64,000 nucleotides of DNA from Paludisphaera mucosa (GTDB lineage: Bacteria > Planctomycetota > Planctomycetia > Isosphaerales > Isosphaeraceae): assembly GCF_029589435.1 (NCBI RefSeq), contig NZ_JARRAG010000001.1, positions 982,808 through 1,046,807 on the forward strand, read 5' to 3'. Shown piece by piece: positions 8,825-18,113 of the stretch. The translations under genes were made by a program, and so were the position numbers. The notes under the pieces are model-generated. The model was not told the origin of the DNA and did no database searches. It worked only from the letters and a program-made list of their open reading frames with translations. How positions within the stretch are numbered: the stretch's first letter is position 1; each line of letters starts with the position of its first letter.

Positions 8825-10686
8825 GGCCGGAGCGTTCTCCCTTCCATCAGCGGGCCCTTGTCGGTCCCGAGGGCGTCGAGGATCGTGGGGGCCAGGTCGA
8901 CCAGGCTCGCGCCCTCGCGTCGGAACGGCCGGTTCATGAACAGGACGCCGGGCGTCGCGGCCGGGTCGATGCAATGGTCGCCGGACCACTTCTTGACGTT
9001 GTCCTCATGGAGCGACCCCTCCGCCACGCCCCCCATCGACGACGACCACGAGATCCGGTGCCCTGGCGCGTAGTCGACGATCACGTCAGGCGCCTCGTCG
9101 ACGTGCGGCCCCGCGTAAACCTGATCGCGGGGCCGGGCCGAACGGACCGCCACGCGGCCCCTTTCGTCGTCGCGGGCCCCCGAGAGCTTCTCGGCGATCG
9201 CCTGCCGCAACGCCGCGGCGTCCTCGGGCCGGACGATCCCGCGGCCCTCTCGCCCTTGCAGGTTGAGGAACAGCCCGCTCAGGCCCATCGCGTAGGCCTG
9301 GGTCCTCTCCCAGTCGATCCCTTGCAGGAATTCGCCGGCGCCGTGGCCGGGGACCAGGCCCGGCTTGAGGGTGAGGAGTCCCTCGCGCAGCAGCCAGGAG
9401 TTGAGGTGGAACTGGCGCTGGAAGCTGCTGAAGCCGTGGTCGCTGAGGACGATCAGCAGCGTCCGGTCGTCGACGTGGTCGAGCACCTGGCCGACGACCT
9501 CGTCGCCGCGTCGATAGTGGTCCTCGATCGCCCCGGCCAGGACCGGATTCGCGGGCCGGCCTCGGTTCGCGGGGTGCTCGGGCTCGCGGAATCGCCAGAG
9601 CATATGTTGGACCCGATCGGGCGTGTCGAAGAGGCAATAGAACAGGCCCGAATCGAACCGGCCCAGCTCGTGCTCCATCATCGCCCGGCGCTCGCGCCAG
9701 GCGTCCTCGCACTGGGCCAGGAACTGCTCCTCCGAGATCCGCTCGTTGATCAGGCCGTTGTGGTCCTCGACGAAGCCGGCCGTGTGGAACTTGCCGACGT
9801 CGTCGGCGAGCCGGCGAGCGAACTCGGGCGGCGCGCTGATCGGGAAGAGGGGGGCGGCAGGGTCGAAGTTGACGGGCGAGGCGTAGAGGACGATCGTCGG
9901 GTCGCGGCGGATCAGCAGGAATCGCGCGATCCCGTGCGCCGACTGGAGCGGGCCGAGCTTGAACTTGATCTTGAGCCAGTCGCTCCACTCCCCTTCGCGG
10001 ACGCGCAACTCGCGCGGCTCGCCGGCCGAGCGGATCGTCAACACGCCCGTCTCGGGTTCGCGGACGAGCTGGAGGTCGACGCGGAAATCGGCGCGGGTCT
10101 TGGGATTTCGGGGACCGATCAGGTGGGTCGCGACCGGGGTCTGGCCGTCGTCGACGAGGGCGACCACGTTCTCGCTCTCGCGAGCGGCGACGTCGGTTTC
10201 AGCGGTGTAATAAGTCGACGTGCCGAAGCCGCCGCGGAGGTCGGGAACGCCCATGCCGGCGAGCAGAGAGCCCCGGAGGCGGTCGGGCGGGTAAGAGCAG
10301 GGGCAGCGGAGGATCGTCGAGGGGAGCCCGGCCGCCGAGAGGAGGTCCCACACGGTCGTCCCCCGGCGCTGGTTGACGGCGCGGGGGGGGAGCAGGGGGT
10401 TCTTCTGCTCGTAGTGGTTCAGGCCGCTGTCGATGCGATAGGTCTTCGGGTCGCGGCGGAGGAAGTCGAAGACCCCGTGGCCGCCGGGGTTGACCCCCGT
10501 GGCGAACGTCGACCAGGCGACGGGCGTCTGCGCCGGGGCGGTCGTGGCCACCCGCGCCACCCCTTCGTCGCCGGCGAGCCTCGCCAGGTTGGGCAGGGAA
10601 CCCTGGGCCAGCATCGCCTCGACGACACTCGGCTCCAGTCCGTCCAGGCCGATGACCACGACCTTGCGTATCGCTGGGCTGCTCAA
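8821..10686 (-). CDS. Type I phosphodiesterase/alkaline-phosphatase-fold enzyme
   Basis: The 621-residue protein has the complete metal-site set: VVVIGLDGLEPSVVEAML at the N-terminus, a nucleophile region PAQTPVAWSTFATGVNPGG, FDTPDRVQHMLWRF, and LSDHGFSSFQRQFHLN. Family members hydrolyse phosphodiester or phosphomonoester bonds and are common in planctomycetes. The substrate cannot be read from sequence. The start is TTG at 10686, with GGAG just upstream. ATG alternatives lie too far inside to keep the first strand. It is coupled by a 4-base overlap to the smaller paralogue. Confidence 0.85.
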   Translation of the reverse strand: MSSPAIRKVVVIGLDGLEPSVVEAMLAQGSLPNLARLAGDEGVARVATTAPAQTPVAWSTFATGVNPGGHGVFDFLRRDPKTYRIDSGLNHYEQKNPLLPPRAVNQRRGTTVWDLLSAAGLPSTILRCPCSYPPDRLRGSLLAGMGVPDLRGGFGTSTYYTAETDVAARESENVVALVDDGQTPVATHLIGPRNPKTRADFRVDLQLVREPETGVLTIRSAGEPRELRVREGEWSDWLKIKFKLGPLQSAHGIARFLLIRRDPTIVLYASPVNFDPAAPLFPISAPPEFARRLADDVGKFHTAGFVEDHNGLINERISEEQFLAQCEDAWRERRAMMEHELGRFDSGLFYCLFDTPDRVQHMLWRFREPEHPANRGRPANPVLAGAIEDHYRRGDEVVGQVLDHVDDRTLLIVLSDHGFSSFQRQFHLNSWLLREGLLTLKPGLVPGHGAGEFLQGIDWERTQAYAMGLSGLFLNLQGREGRGIVRPEDAAALRQAIAEKLSGARDDERGRVAVRSARPRDQVYAGPHVDEAPDVIVDYAPGHRISWSSSMGGVAEGSLHEDNVKKWSGDHCIDPAATPGVLFMNRPFRREGASLVDLAPTILDALGTDKGPLMEGRTLRP

Positions 10687-10820
10687 GACTCCGTCCCACT
10701 CCCTTCGGCCCGGCGCGGGGAATCCCCGGGCGCGAGCCCCCCCGCGAGGGCCGAGCCTACCAGGGGACTATCCCTCGGGCAAGCTCGGATCGCGGGGGGC
10801 GAAGGGCCGTCGGCCGCCGC

Positions 10821-13800
10821 TCAGTCCGGGGAGCCGTGGACGGCGGTTCCGGCGGCGTGGTAGTGGACCATGCCGTTGCCGTTGGCCGCGACGAGCGCCG
10901 GCTCGCCGTCGTGACGGGGCCGGGGATGTTCGTCATCGTGGTCGATCGACTCCGTCTCGCCGCTCCGCACGCGCTTCAGGTAGTCGCCGAGGCGTTCCCC
11001 GAGGACGTAATAGATCGGGATGACGAATCGGCCGAGGATGGTGGAGATGGCGATGCCGGCCGCGATCACCACGCCCAGCGAGTTCCGGCTGTAGGCGCCG
11101 GCCCCCGTCGCACGGGCCATCGGCAAGACGCCCATGACGAACGCGAACGAGGTCATCAAGATCGGCCGGAGGCGCTCGCGGGAGGCGATCATGGCCGACT
11201 CGAGGATGGTCTTGCCGTGCTTCTCGCGCTGCTCGACGGCGAACTCGACCAGGAGGATCGCGTTCTTCGTCTCCAGGCCGATGAGCATGACGAGGCCGAT
11301 CTGGCCGAAGACGTCGAGCGGCATGTCGTAGAACCAGAGGCCCACGATGGCGCCGAACATGGCCAGGGGGACGGTCAGGACGATGACGGTGGGGCGGATC
11401 CAGCTCTCGTAGAGGGCCGCCATGAACAGGAAGACGCACACGACCGACAGCGTGAAGATGTAGATCGACTGGTTCCCGGTCTTCACCTCCTGGAGCGTCG
11501 TCCCCGTCCACTCGTAGCCGAAGCCCTCGGGGAGGACCTCCTCGGCGAGCTTCTGGAGGGCCTCGAGCGCCTGGCCGGAGCTGTAGCCCGGGGCCGGGTT
11601 GCCCGTCATCTTCGCCGCGGTGTAGAGGTTGTAGTGGGGGACGTCGATGGGCCCCAGGGTGTAGTGGACCTCGCCCAAACTGCTGAGCGGCACGCGCTCG
11701 CCCTTGCGGTTGAGGACGTAAAGGTTCGAGATGTCCTCGGGCTTGGTGCGGACGCCCCCCTCGGCTTGCATCAGCACGCGCCAGACCTTGCCGTAGAGGT
11801 CGAAATCGTTGATGTAGTAGGCGCCGAGGTTGACCTGGAGCGTGGCGAAGACGTCGGCGATCGGGACGTCGAGGCGGCGGGCCTTGATGCGGTCCAGCTC
11901 GAACCGGAGCTGGGGCACGCGCGACGTGTAGGTGGTGAAGACGCTGGCCAGCTCCGGCCGCTTGCGGGCGGCGTCCTGGAACTGGTCGACGACGCGCTGG
12001 AGCGCGTCCACCCCCTTGGCGGCGCGGTCCTCGATCATCAGCTCATGGCCGCCCGTCTGGCTCAGGCCCCGGATCGGCGGCGGCGTGAGGACCAGCGGCA
12101 GGGCGTTGTGGATCTCGGCGAAGAGCTGGCCCTGTAACTTCCGGGCCAGGGCGTCGGCCCGCAGCTCGGGGCTGCGACGCTCGGACCAGGGCTTGAGAGG
12201 GGTGAAGACCACTCCCGCGTTGCTCTGGGTCGTGGAGTTCATGACGTTCAGGCCGTCGAGCGCGACGACGTGCTTGATGCCGTCGAGCTTCATGGCGATG
12301 GCGGCGACCTTCTGGATCACGGCCGAGGTCACCTCGCGGCTGGTGCCGTCGGGCGTCTGGACGACCGCGATCAGGTAGCCCTGGTCCTCGGTCGGGATGA
12401 ACGCCTTGGGCCGCACCGACACCATGTAGATCGTCAGGGCCAGCAGCATCACCGAGGGGACGACGATCGTCCACCAGTGCCGGGCCGTGAAGATCAGAAC
12501 CGAGTCGTAAGACTCCTCGATCCACCGCATCCCGGCGTTGAACCAGCGGAAGAGGAAGAATCGGGTCTCGCCGTGCTTGGGCCGGAGGAACAGCCGGGCC
12601 ATGGCCGGGCTGAGCGTCAGCGAGTTGATCGCCGAGAAGACGAACGAGAAGACGATCGTCATGGCGAACTGGTTGTAGAGCTTCCCCGTCATGCCGGGCA
12701 TGAAGGCGACCGGCACGAACACGGCGGCCAGCACGAGCGTGATCGTGATGATCGGCGTCGTGATCTCGGCCATCGCGGCGCGGGTGGCCTCCAGGGGCCG
12801 GTAGCCTCGATGCAGGAACTTCTCGACGTTCTCGACCACGATGATCGCGTCGTCGACCACCAAACCGATCGCCAGGACCAGGCCGCAGAGGGTCAGCGAG
12901 TTGATCGAGAACCCGAAGAGGGCCATCGCGGCGAAGGTCGCGATCAGCGACACCGGGATCGCCAGCATCGGGATGATCGTGGCCCGCAAGCCCTGGAGGA
13001 AGAAGAAGACGACGATCATGACCAGGCCGAAGGCTTCCAGCAACGTATGCTGGACCTCCTCGATGTTCTCTTCGACGTACTTGGTCGTGTCGTAGGCCAT
13101 CGCGTAGTCGAGGCCTTCGGGGAAGTCCTTCTTGAGCCGCTCCATCTCGTGGTGGACGGCCTCGACGATGTTGAGGGCGTTGGCGTCGGCGTACTGGAAG
13201 ATCGGCATGGCGCCGGCGGGCTGGCCGTCGAGGTAGCCGGCGGTGTCGTAGTTCTCGGAGGAAAGCTCGAGGCGGGCGACGTCCTTCAGGCGGACGATCG
13301 AGCCGTCGTCGTTGCGGCGGACGACGATCTCCTCGAACTCGGCCGCCTTCGTGAGCCGGCCCTTGACCGTGATCGGGAACTCGCGGAGCTGGCCCTCGGG
13401 GACCGGCGAGGCGCCGATCTTGCCGGCGGCGGCCTGCAAGTTCTCGGACCGGACGGCCGCCAGGATCTCCTCGCTGCTGATCCGCATGTTCGCCAGGCGG
13501 TCGGGGTCGAGCCAGATCCGCATGGCGTACTTGCGGCCGAACGACATGACGTCGCTCACGCCGGGGATCCGCTTGAGCACGTCCGAGATGTAGATCTGGC
13601 CGTAATTGTCGAGGAAGTTGGCGTCGTAGCGGCTGTCGGGCGAGATCAGGTTGACGACGCAGACCATGTCGGTCGACGTCTTCTTGATCGTCACGCCGTA
13701 CTGCTTGACCTCGGGGGGGAGCTGGGCCTGGGCCGTCTGCACCTTGTTCTGGATGTCGACCGCGGCCATGTCCTGGCTGTAGCCGACGTCGAACGTGGCG

Positions 13801-14072
13801 ACGATGTTCGACACGCCGTTGCTGGTGCTGTCGGAGTTGAAGTAGATCAGGCCCTTGGTGCCGTTGACCTGCTGCTCGATCGGCGTCGTGACCGTGCGGG
13901 CGACGCTCAACGCGTCGGCGCCGGTGTAGGTCGTGGTGATCTGGACCTGCGGGGGCGCGATCGGCGGGTACTGGGCGATCGGCAGCAGGAAGGCGCAGAT
14001 GCCGCCGATGATCACCATCAGGAGGGCGAGGACGGTGGCGAAGATCGGCCGTCCGATGAAGAAATTCACCAT
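10821..14072 (-). CDS. RND efflux transporter, HAE1 (AcrB/MexB) family
   Basis: The 1083-residue inner-membrane pump begins MVNFFIGRPIFATVLALLMV. It has the paired acidic residues of helix 4 (LAIGLVVDDAIIVVENVEK) and the Lys of helix 10 (GLETKNAILLVEFA), all needed for proton coupling. The porter and docking domains are of full length. It expels hydrophobic or amphiphilic compounds together with the membrane fusion protein encoded 66 bases upstream. No outer-membrane TolC-like gene is present in the window, so that partner must be elsewhere. The last about 50 residues are polar and His-rich (DHDDEHPRPRHDG), beyond the usual end of the family. Confidence 0.95.
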   Translation of the reverse strand: MVNFFIGRPIFATVLALLMVIIGGICAFLLPIAQYPPIAPPQVQITTTYTGADALSVARTVTTPIEQQVNGTKGLIYFNSDSTSNGVSNIVATFDVGYSQDMAAVDIQNKVQTAQAQLPPEVKQYGVTIKKTSTDMVCVVNLISPDSRYDANFLDNYGQIYISDVLKRIPGVSDVMSFGRKYAMRIWLDPDRLANMRISSEEILAAVRSENLQAAAGKIGASPVPEGQLREFPITVKGRLTKAAEFEEIVVRRNDDGSIVRLKDVARLELSSENYDTAGYLDGQPAGAMPIFQYADANALNIVEAVHHEMERLKKDFPEGLDYAMAYDTTKYVEENIEEVQHTLLEAFGLVMIVVFFFLQGLRATIIPMLAIPVSLIATFAAMALFGFSINSLTLCGLVLAIGLVVDDAIIVVENVEKFLHRGYRPLEATRAAMAEITTPIITITLVLAAVFVPVAFMPGMTGKLYNQFAMTIVFSFVFSAINSLTLSPAMARLFLRPKHGETRFFLFRWFNAGMRWIEESYDSVLIFTARHWWTIVVPSVMLLALTIYMVSVRPKAFIPTEDQGYLIAVVQTPDGTSREVTSAVIQKVAAIAMKLDGIKHVVALDGLNVMNSTTQSNAGVVFTPLKPWSERRSPELRADALARKLQGQLFAEIHNALPLVLTPPPIRGLSQTGGHELMIEDRAAKGVDALQRVVDQFQDAARKRPELASVFTTYTSRVPQLRFELDRIKARRLDVPIADVFATLQVNLGAYYINDFDLYGKVWRVLMQAEGGVRTKPEDISNLYVLNRKGERVPLSSLGEVHYTLGPIDVPHYNLYTAAKMTGNPAPGYSSGQALEALQKLAEEVLPEGFGYEWTGTTLQEVKTGNQSIYIFTLSVVCVFLFMAALYESWIRPTVIVLTVPLAMFGAIVGLWFYDMPLDVFGQIGLVMLIGLETKNAILLVEFAVEQREKHGKTILESAMIASRERLRPILMTSFAFVMGVLPMARATGAGAYSRNSLGVVIAAGIAISTILGRFVIPIYYVLGERLGDYLKRVRSGETESIDHDDEHPRPRHDGEPALVAANGNGMVHYHAAGTAVHGSPD

Positions 14073-14138
14073 GATGGATATACGCTCGCTGGGGTTGAAC
14101 GGACCCTCGTGGATGGTGCTCGACGGCTCGGCGACGAC

Positions 14139-15542
14139 TCAGTGGACCGGCGTGGCCTTGGGGACGGCCGGCTTCTCGCCCTTGGCGGCGGTGGCCGGGG
14201 CCGCCCCGGCTGCGTCCTCGGCCTTGGTGGGGGTCTCGACGGGCCGGGCGAGCGTCACGGTCTGCGACGTGACGGGCATCCCCGGGCGGATCATCTGGAG
14301 GCCCTCGATGATGACGGGCACGCCGGCTTCGAGGCCGCCGAACAGCACCCGCATGCCCTGGTAGGTCGTCAGCCCCGCCTTGACGCGCTGGATGGCGACC
14401 TTGCCTTCCTTGTCGATGATGTAGACCACGGGCCCTGACTCGGTCTCCATGACCGCCTGGCCCGGGACCACCACGACGTCCTTGAGCTGCTCGATCTCCA
14501 TCTTGAGCTTGACGTACTCGCCCGGCAGGAGCGTCCCGTGGGGGTTGGGCATGCGGGCCTTGGACATGAAGGTCGAAGTGGTCTCGTCGATCCGGTTGTC
14601 GATGAAGTAGAGCTGGCCGAGGTAGGGGTGCTGCTCCTCGCCCTCGACGCCCGGGCGCGTGAGCTGGACCGGGGCCTGGTTCCGCACGAGCTGAGTCGCG
14701 CGATCGAGAAATCGCGAGCTGACGCGGATGTCGACGGCGATGGGGTCGAGCTGCTGGATCGTGGCCAGCTCGGAGAAGCTCCCGCCTTCCTGGCCGGGGC
14801 CGACGAGGTTGCCCACCTTCACGATCGCGACGCCGATCCGGCCGTCGATGGGAGAGGTCATCCGGCAGTAGCCGAGGTCGAGCTCGGCCTGGCGGATCCC
14901 GGCCCTCGCCTCGTCGAGCTGGGCCTTGGCCGAGAGCACGCCGATGTCGTAGTCGGCCATGGCCTGGTCGTAGTTGGCCTGGTCGGCCTCGACCTGCGCC
15001 TCGAACTGCTTGCGGTCGGCCTCGGCGCGGTCGAGATCCTCCTGCGAGCCGGCGTTGCGGCTGAGCAGGGCCCGGGCCCGACGCTCCTCGATCCGCTTGA
15101 GGTTGAGCTGGGCGACGTCGAGGGCCACCCGGGCCGCGGCCATCTCGCGGTTCTTCGACTGCTCGGCCTTGCGGACGGCCGCGTCGGCCTCGGCCTGCTT
15201 GGCGCGGGCCGACTCCAGGGCCACCTTGTACGGCTCCTCGTCGATCACGAAGAGGAGCTGCCCCTTCTTGACGAACGCGCCTTCCTCGAAGTGCCGCTCG
15301 GTGATGAAGCCTCGCACCCGCGCCCGGAGGGTCACCTCTTCCAGGGCGATCATCGTGCCGTTGGGGCTGTCGGTGACCGGGACGTCCATCCTTCGCGACT
15401 CGACGACGCCCACCATCGGGGGCGGGGGCGCCTTCGGGGCGACCGGCTTCGCGCAGCCCGAGAAGGCCCCGGCGACCACCGCGGCGGCCAGCAGGGCGAG
15501 GGATCGCGGCGACTTCGTCGGCAAGGCTCGTGGGTTGAGCAT
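14139..15542 (-). CDS. RND periplasmic adaptor (membrane fusion protein, AcrA/MexA-like)
   Basis: The 467-residue adaptor has an N-terminal lipoprotein-type signal ending AGAFSGCAKP, a lipoyl half-motif (TLRARVRGFITERHFEEG, GAFVKKGQLLFVID), a coiled-coil hairpin rich in Ala/Glu (about residues 130-220), and a beta-barrel region (GRIGVAIVKVGNLVGPGQ). ATG 15542 is preferred over GTG 15548 because AAGGTG is spaced five bases before it. It forms the periplasmic bridge for the RND pump. It sits between tetR and the pump gene in one operon. Confidence 0.92.
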   Translation of the reverse strand: MLNPRALPTKSPRSLALLAAAVVAGAFSGCAKPVAPKAPPPPMVGVVESRRMDVPVTDSPNGTMIALEEVTLRARVRGFITERHFEEGAFVKKGQLLFVIDEEPYKVALESARAKQAEADAAVRKAEQSKNREMAAARVALDVAQLNLKRIEERRARALLSRNAGSQEDLDRAEADRKQFEAQVEADQANYDQAMADYDIGVLSAKAQLDEARAGIRQAELDLGYCRMTSPIDGRIGVAIVKVGNLVGPGQEGGSFSELATIQQLDPIAVDIRVSSRFLDRATQLVRNQAPVQLTRPGVEGEEQHPYLGQLYFIDNRIDETTSTFMSKARMPNPHGTLLPGEYVKLKMEIEQLKDVVVVPGQAVMETESGPVVYIIDKEGKVAIQRVKAGLTTYQGMRVLFGGLEAGVPVIIEGLQMIRPGMPVTSQTVTLARPVETPTKAEDAAGAAPATAAKGEKPAVPKATPVH

Positions 15543-15677
15543 GGTCACCTTGCCCCGATGGGGGGCGTCCTCGGAATGAATGAAGATGGGTGCGTGGCGC
15601 TTCCCGAGCCCGACGCGAGGTCCCGAATGGAGGATGCGTGGAGTAACGTGGGCCCCCCGGGACGGGGGACGTCGAAA

Positions 15678-16421
15678 CTACTGGTCGCCGTTGATGATCC
15701 GCCACTCGTCGGGGAAGATCGTCTCCATGACCCGGATCCGGGTCGCGGCGTAGTCCCATTCCGTGTAGAGGGGGCGCCAGCCGAAGCCGTCGAGCATCAT
15801 GTTGACGCTCTCCCGCTTCATGCAGCAGGCGTGGTCCATGGGGCACTCGCCGCCCTCGAAAAGGGGCTCGGCGTTGACCAGGCCCAGGTGCGTGCCGACC
15901 GCGATCGCGAAGGTCGCCTTGGCGAGGCTCTCGGCCGTCCAGGGGGTTCGCAGGACGAGGTCGCCGTCATGCGCCGCGTCCTCGATGATCTCGCGGACCC
16001 AGCCCGCGCACTCGCGGTCGCGGTCGCGGAGCAGCTTCCGCCTCTGGACGTCGGCGCGATCCTGGAGGTTCGCGAGCCGGATCACCATCTCGGCCTTGTA
16101 ATACTGGGGATGCAGGCGGCCGAACAGCTCGTCGGCCACGCCGATCGCGAACATGCGCTCGCGCGCCCGGCCGTCGAACTTGCGGGCGCGCTCGAACAGC
16201 TCCCGACGGTGCTCGATGCTCTGGACCGCCAGGGCCGCGACCAGATCCTCCTTCGTCGAGAAATGCTGGTAGATCGTCCCCTTGGAGTATTCCGTGGCCT
16301 CCGCCAGGCGGTCCATGCTCAGCCCCGAGAAGCCGTGCTCCATCAGCATCTTCCGGGCGACGTCCAGCAGGTAGCCCTCGCGCTGACGGATCTCCTTCTG
16401 CTTACGCGTGGTCGTGCTCAT
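15678..16421 (-). CDS. TetR/AcrR-family regulator of the efflux operon
   Basis: The 247-residue protein has an N-terminal helix-turn-helix (LSMDRLAEATEYSKGTIYQH) and an unrelated ligand-binding domain. Its C-terminal part has an unusual Cys/His group, GGECPMDHACCMKRES, which could bind a metal or sense thiol stress. It is the first gene of the tetR-adaptor-pump operon, so the usual role is autorepression of the pump. ATG 16421 is chosen because the alternative ATG at 16445 lies inside the promoter and palindrome. Confidence 0.88.
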   Translation of the reverse strand: MSTTTRKQKEIRQREGYLLDVARKMLMEHGFSGLSMDRLAEATEYSKGTIYQHFSTKEDLVAALAVQSIEHRRELFERARKFDGRARERMFAIGVADELFGRLHPQYYKAEMVIRLANLQDRADVQRRKLLRDRDRECAGWVREIIEDAAHDGDLVLRTPWTAESLAKATFAIAVGTHLGLVNAEPLFEGGECPMDHACCMKRESVNMMLDGFGWRPLYTEWDYAATRIRVMETIFPDEWRIINGDQ

Positions 16422-16427
16422 GGGCGA

Positions 16428-16455
16428 ATTATGACGGATCGTCAAAATTCGTCAA
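16428..16455 (-). promoter_or_regulatory. Sigma70-like promoter with TetR operator candidate
   Basis: Read on the minus strand, TTGACG (16455-16450) and CATAAT (16433-16428) are separated by 16 bases and lie just before the tetR start. The palindrome TGACG-ATC-CGTCA (16444-16432) fills the spacer, and a further TTGACG copy forms the -35 box. A dimeric repressor bound here would block polymerase, so this is the likely autoregulatory operator. There is no strong ribosome site before the ATG. Confidence 0.65.
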
Positions 16456-16496
16456 GCCGTCGAAATGCGCCGGATTGCCGAAACGCTTGCGGGAGA

Positions 16497-17843
16497 TCAG
16501 GGTAGGGTTTCCGGATCGGCCGGTTTCAGGTCGTTCAGCGGACCAAGCCGGCGGAGCGCCGGCCAGAGGGCGGCGACGGCGATCACCGTCAGGAGGGCCC
16601 CCAATCCGCCCAGGACGACCGCTCCGACGGCCCCCGTGAATCGCGCCAGGATCCCCGATTCGAACTCGCCCAGCTCGTTCGACGAGGCGATGAAGATCGA
16701 GTTGATCGCCGACACCCGACCGCGCATCGCGTCCGGCGTGAGCATTTGGGTGAGCGTCTGGCGGACGACCACGCTGATGTTGTCGAAGGCCCCGGTCAGC
16801 AGCAGGGCGGCGAACGACACGTAGACGTTCCGCGACAGCCCGAACACGATCGTCGCGACGCCGAACCCGGCGACCGCCCCCAGGAGCACCGGACCCGTCC
16901 TCTGCAAGGGCGCCCGTTGGGTCTGGAGGAAGGCCATCGACAGCGAGCCGATCGAAGGTGCGGCTCGCAGCCACCCGAGGCCGGCCGGGCCGACGTGGAG
17001 GATGTCGCGGGCGAAGATCGGCAGCAGGGCCGTCGCGCCGCCGAGCAGGACGGCGAGCAGGTCCAGGGTCATCGCGGCCACGAGCATCTCGGTCTTCATC
17101 ACGAAACGGAGGCCCGCCAGCAGGGTGCGGATCGTCACCGGGCCCGAGTCGCGGGCCGTCGGCCGGACCTTCAGCATGGCGTTCAGGCCGATCACGCACG
17201 CGAGGAAGGCCGTGTTCAGGGCGTAGCACGCCGTCGCCGAGTGGGCGAGCGCGATGACCAGCCCGCCCAGAGCCGGGCCCGTGATCGCGGCCGTCTGCCA
17301 GAAGCTGGAATTCCAGGTGACGGCCGAGAGCATCAGCCTTCGCGGCACCAGCGTCGGCTGGATGGCCCATCGGGCGGGGCGGTTGAGGGCCTGACCGACT
17401 CCCGTCAGGAAGAGGAAGGCGTAGATCGACCCCACCGGCCATCCGAAGGCGGAGGCCGCCGACAGCCCCGCCGCCGCCAGGAACATCAGGACGTTGGACG
17501 CCAGGAACAGCCGCTTGCGGTCATAGCGGTCGGAAAGATGACCCGAGGGGATGGCCAGGAGCAGCACCGGGGCGACCTGGGCCAGACCGACCATGCCGAG
17601 CGCCAGGGCCGAATGAGTGCGTTCGTAGATCTCCCAGCCGACCGCGATGTTCTGCATCTGCGCGCCGAGCTGGACCAGGAAGACGCCGATCAGGAAGCGG
17701 AGGAAGTTGCCGTCGCGGAGGACCTCCATCGCCGCCGGGCGGCCGGGCACGCCCCCGTCGAAGTCGGGAAGGGGACGGGAGGGGGTGCGTTCGGGCTCGA
17801 GATTCTCGGAGCCGGGTCGGGTTTCGGGGCGGTCGTCTTTCAC
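16497..17843 (-). CDS. MFS transporter, MFS_3/EntS-like exporter
   Basis: The 448-residue protein has about 12 hydrophobic segments, beginning FLRFLIGVFLVQLGAQMQNI, with the signature VGWEIYERTHSALALG and the MFS loop GHLSDRYDRKRLFLAS. It resembles the MFS_3 group of drug or siderophore exporters. GTG 17843 is used because AGGA lies about 7 bases upstream. ATG 17885 would add 14 Arg/Pro-rich residues. It is on the same strand as the tetR operon and ends 41 bases before the operon's promoter. The substrate is unknown, and a link to efflux is suggested only by position. Confidence 0.87.
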   Translation of the reverse strand: MKDDRPETRPGSENLEPERTPSRPLPDFDGGVPGRPAAMEVLRDGNFLRFLIGVFLVQLGAQMQNIAVGWEIYERTHSALALGMVGLAQVAPVLLLAIPSGHLSDRYDRKRLFLASNVLMFLAAAGLSAASAFGWPVGSIYAFLFLTGVGQALNRPARWAIQPTLVPRRLMLSAVTWNSSFWQTAAITGPALGGLVIALAHSATACYALNTAFLACVIGLNAMLKVRPTARDSGPVTIRTLLAGLRFVMKTEMLVAAMTLDLLAVLLGGATALLPIFARDILHVGPAGLGWLRAAPSIGSLSMAFLQTQRAPLQRTGPVLLGAVAGFGVATIVFGLSRNVYVSFAALLLTGAFDNISVVVRQTLTQMLTPDAMRGRVSAINSIFIASSNELGEFESGILARFTGAVGAVVLGGLGALLTVIAVAALWPALRRLGPLNDLKPADPETLP

Positions 17844-18113
17844 CGAGATCCTCGGGCGGGGCGTGTCGGGGGGCGTCCGCCGCATTCTATCGGGGATGGG
17901 AATCCGGCACAGGTTCCGGAGGCCGAAGGCGAGCCGGGCGGACGTCGGAAGTGGGGCCCGCACTAGGCAAAACGGTGCGGGGCCAGTAAATTCAGGCTGC
18001 GATTCCCGTCGCACGACGACGCGTCGTCGCCCCCTGAGATTTCCACGATGGACGGGTCCGGCCGGAGGGAGCCGCCGCCGTCTGGACAGGCCCCGAGAGA
18101 GACGCAACCTGCC

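Noticed and set aside
10711-10750. CCC-GCGA-GGG core in the gap between the RND pump and phosphodiesterase genes
   Set aside because: Only three base pairs flank the loop, too few to call a hairpin of the family seen at 1616, 7334 and 38018.
12043-15846. Long open frame on the minus strand covering the adaptor and pump genes
   Set aside because: It is a GC-rich frame overlap of two clearly homologous genes on the same strand, and its translation is Arg/Pro-rich with no domain.
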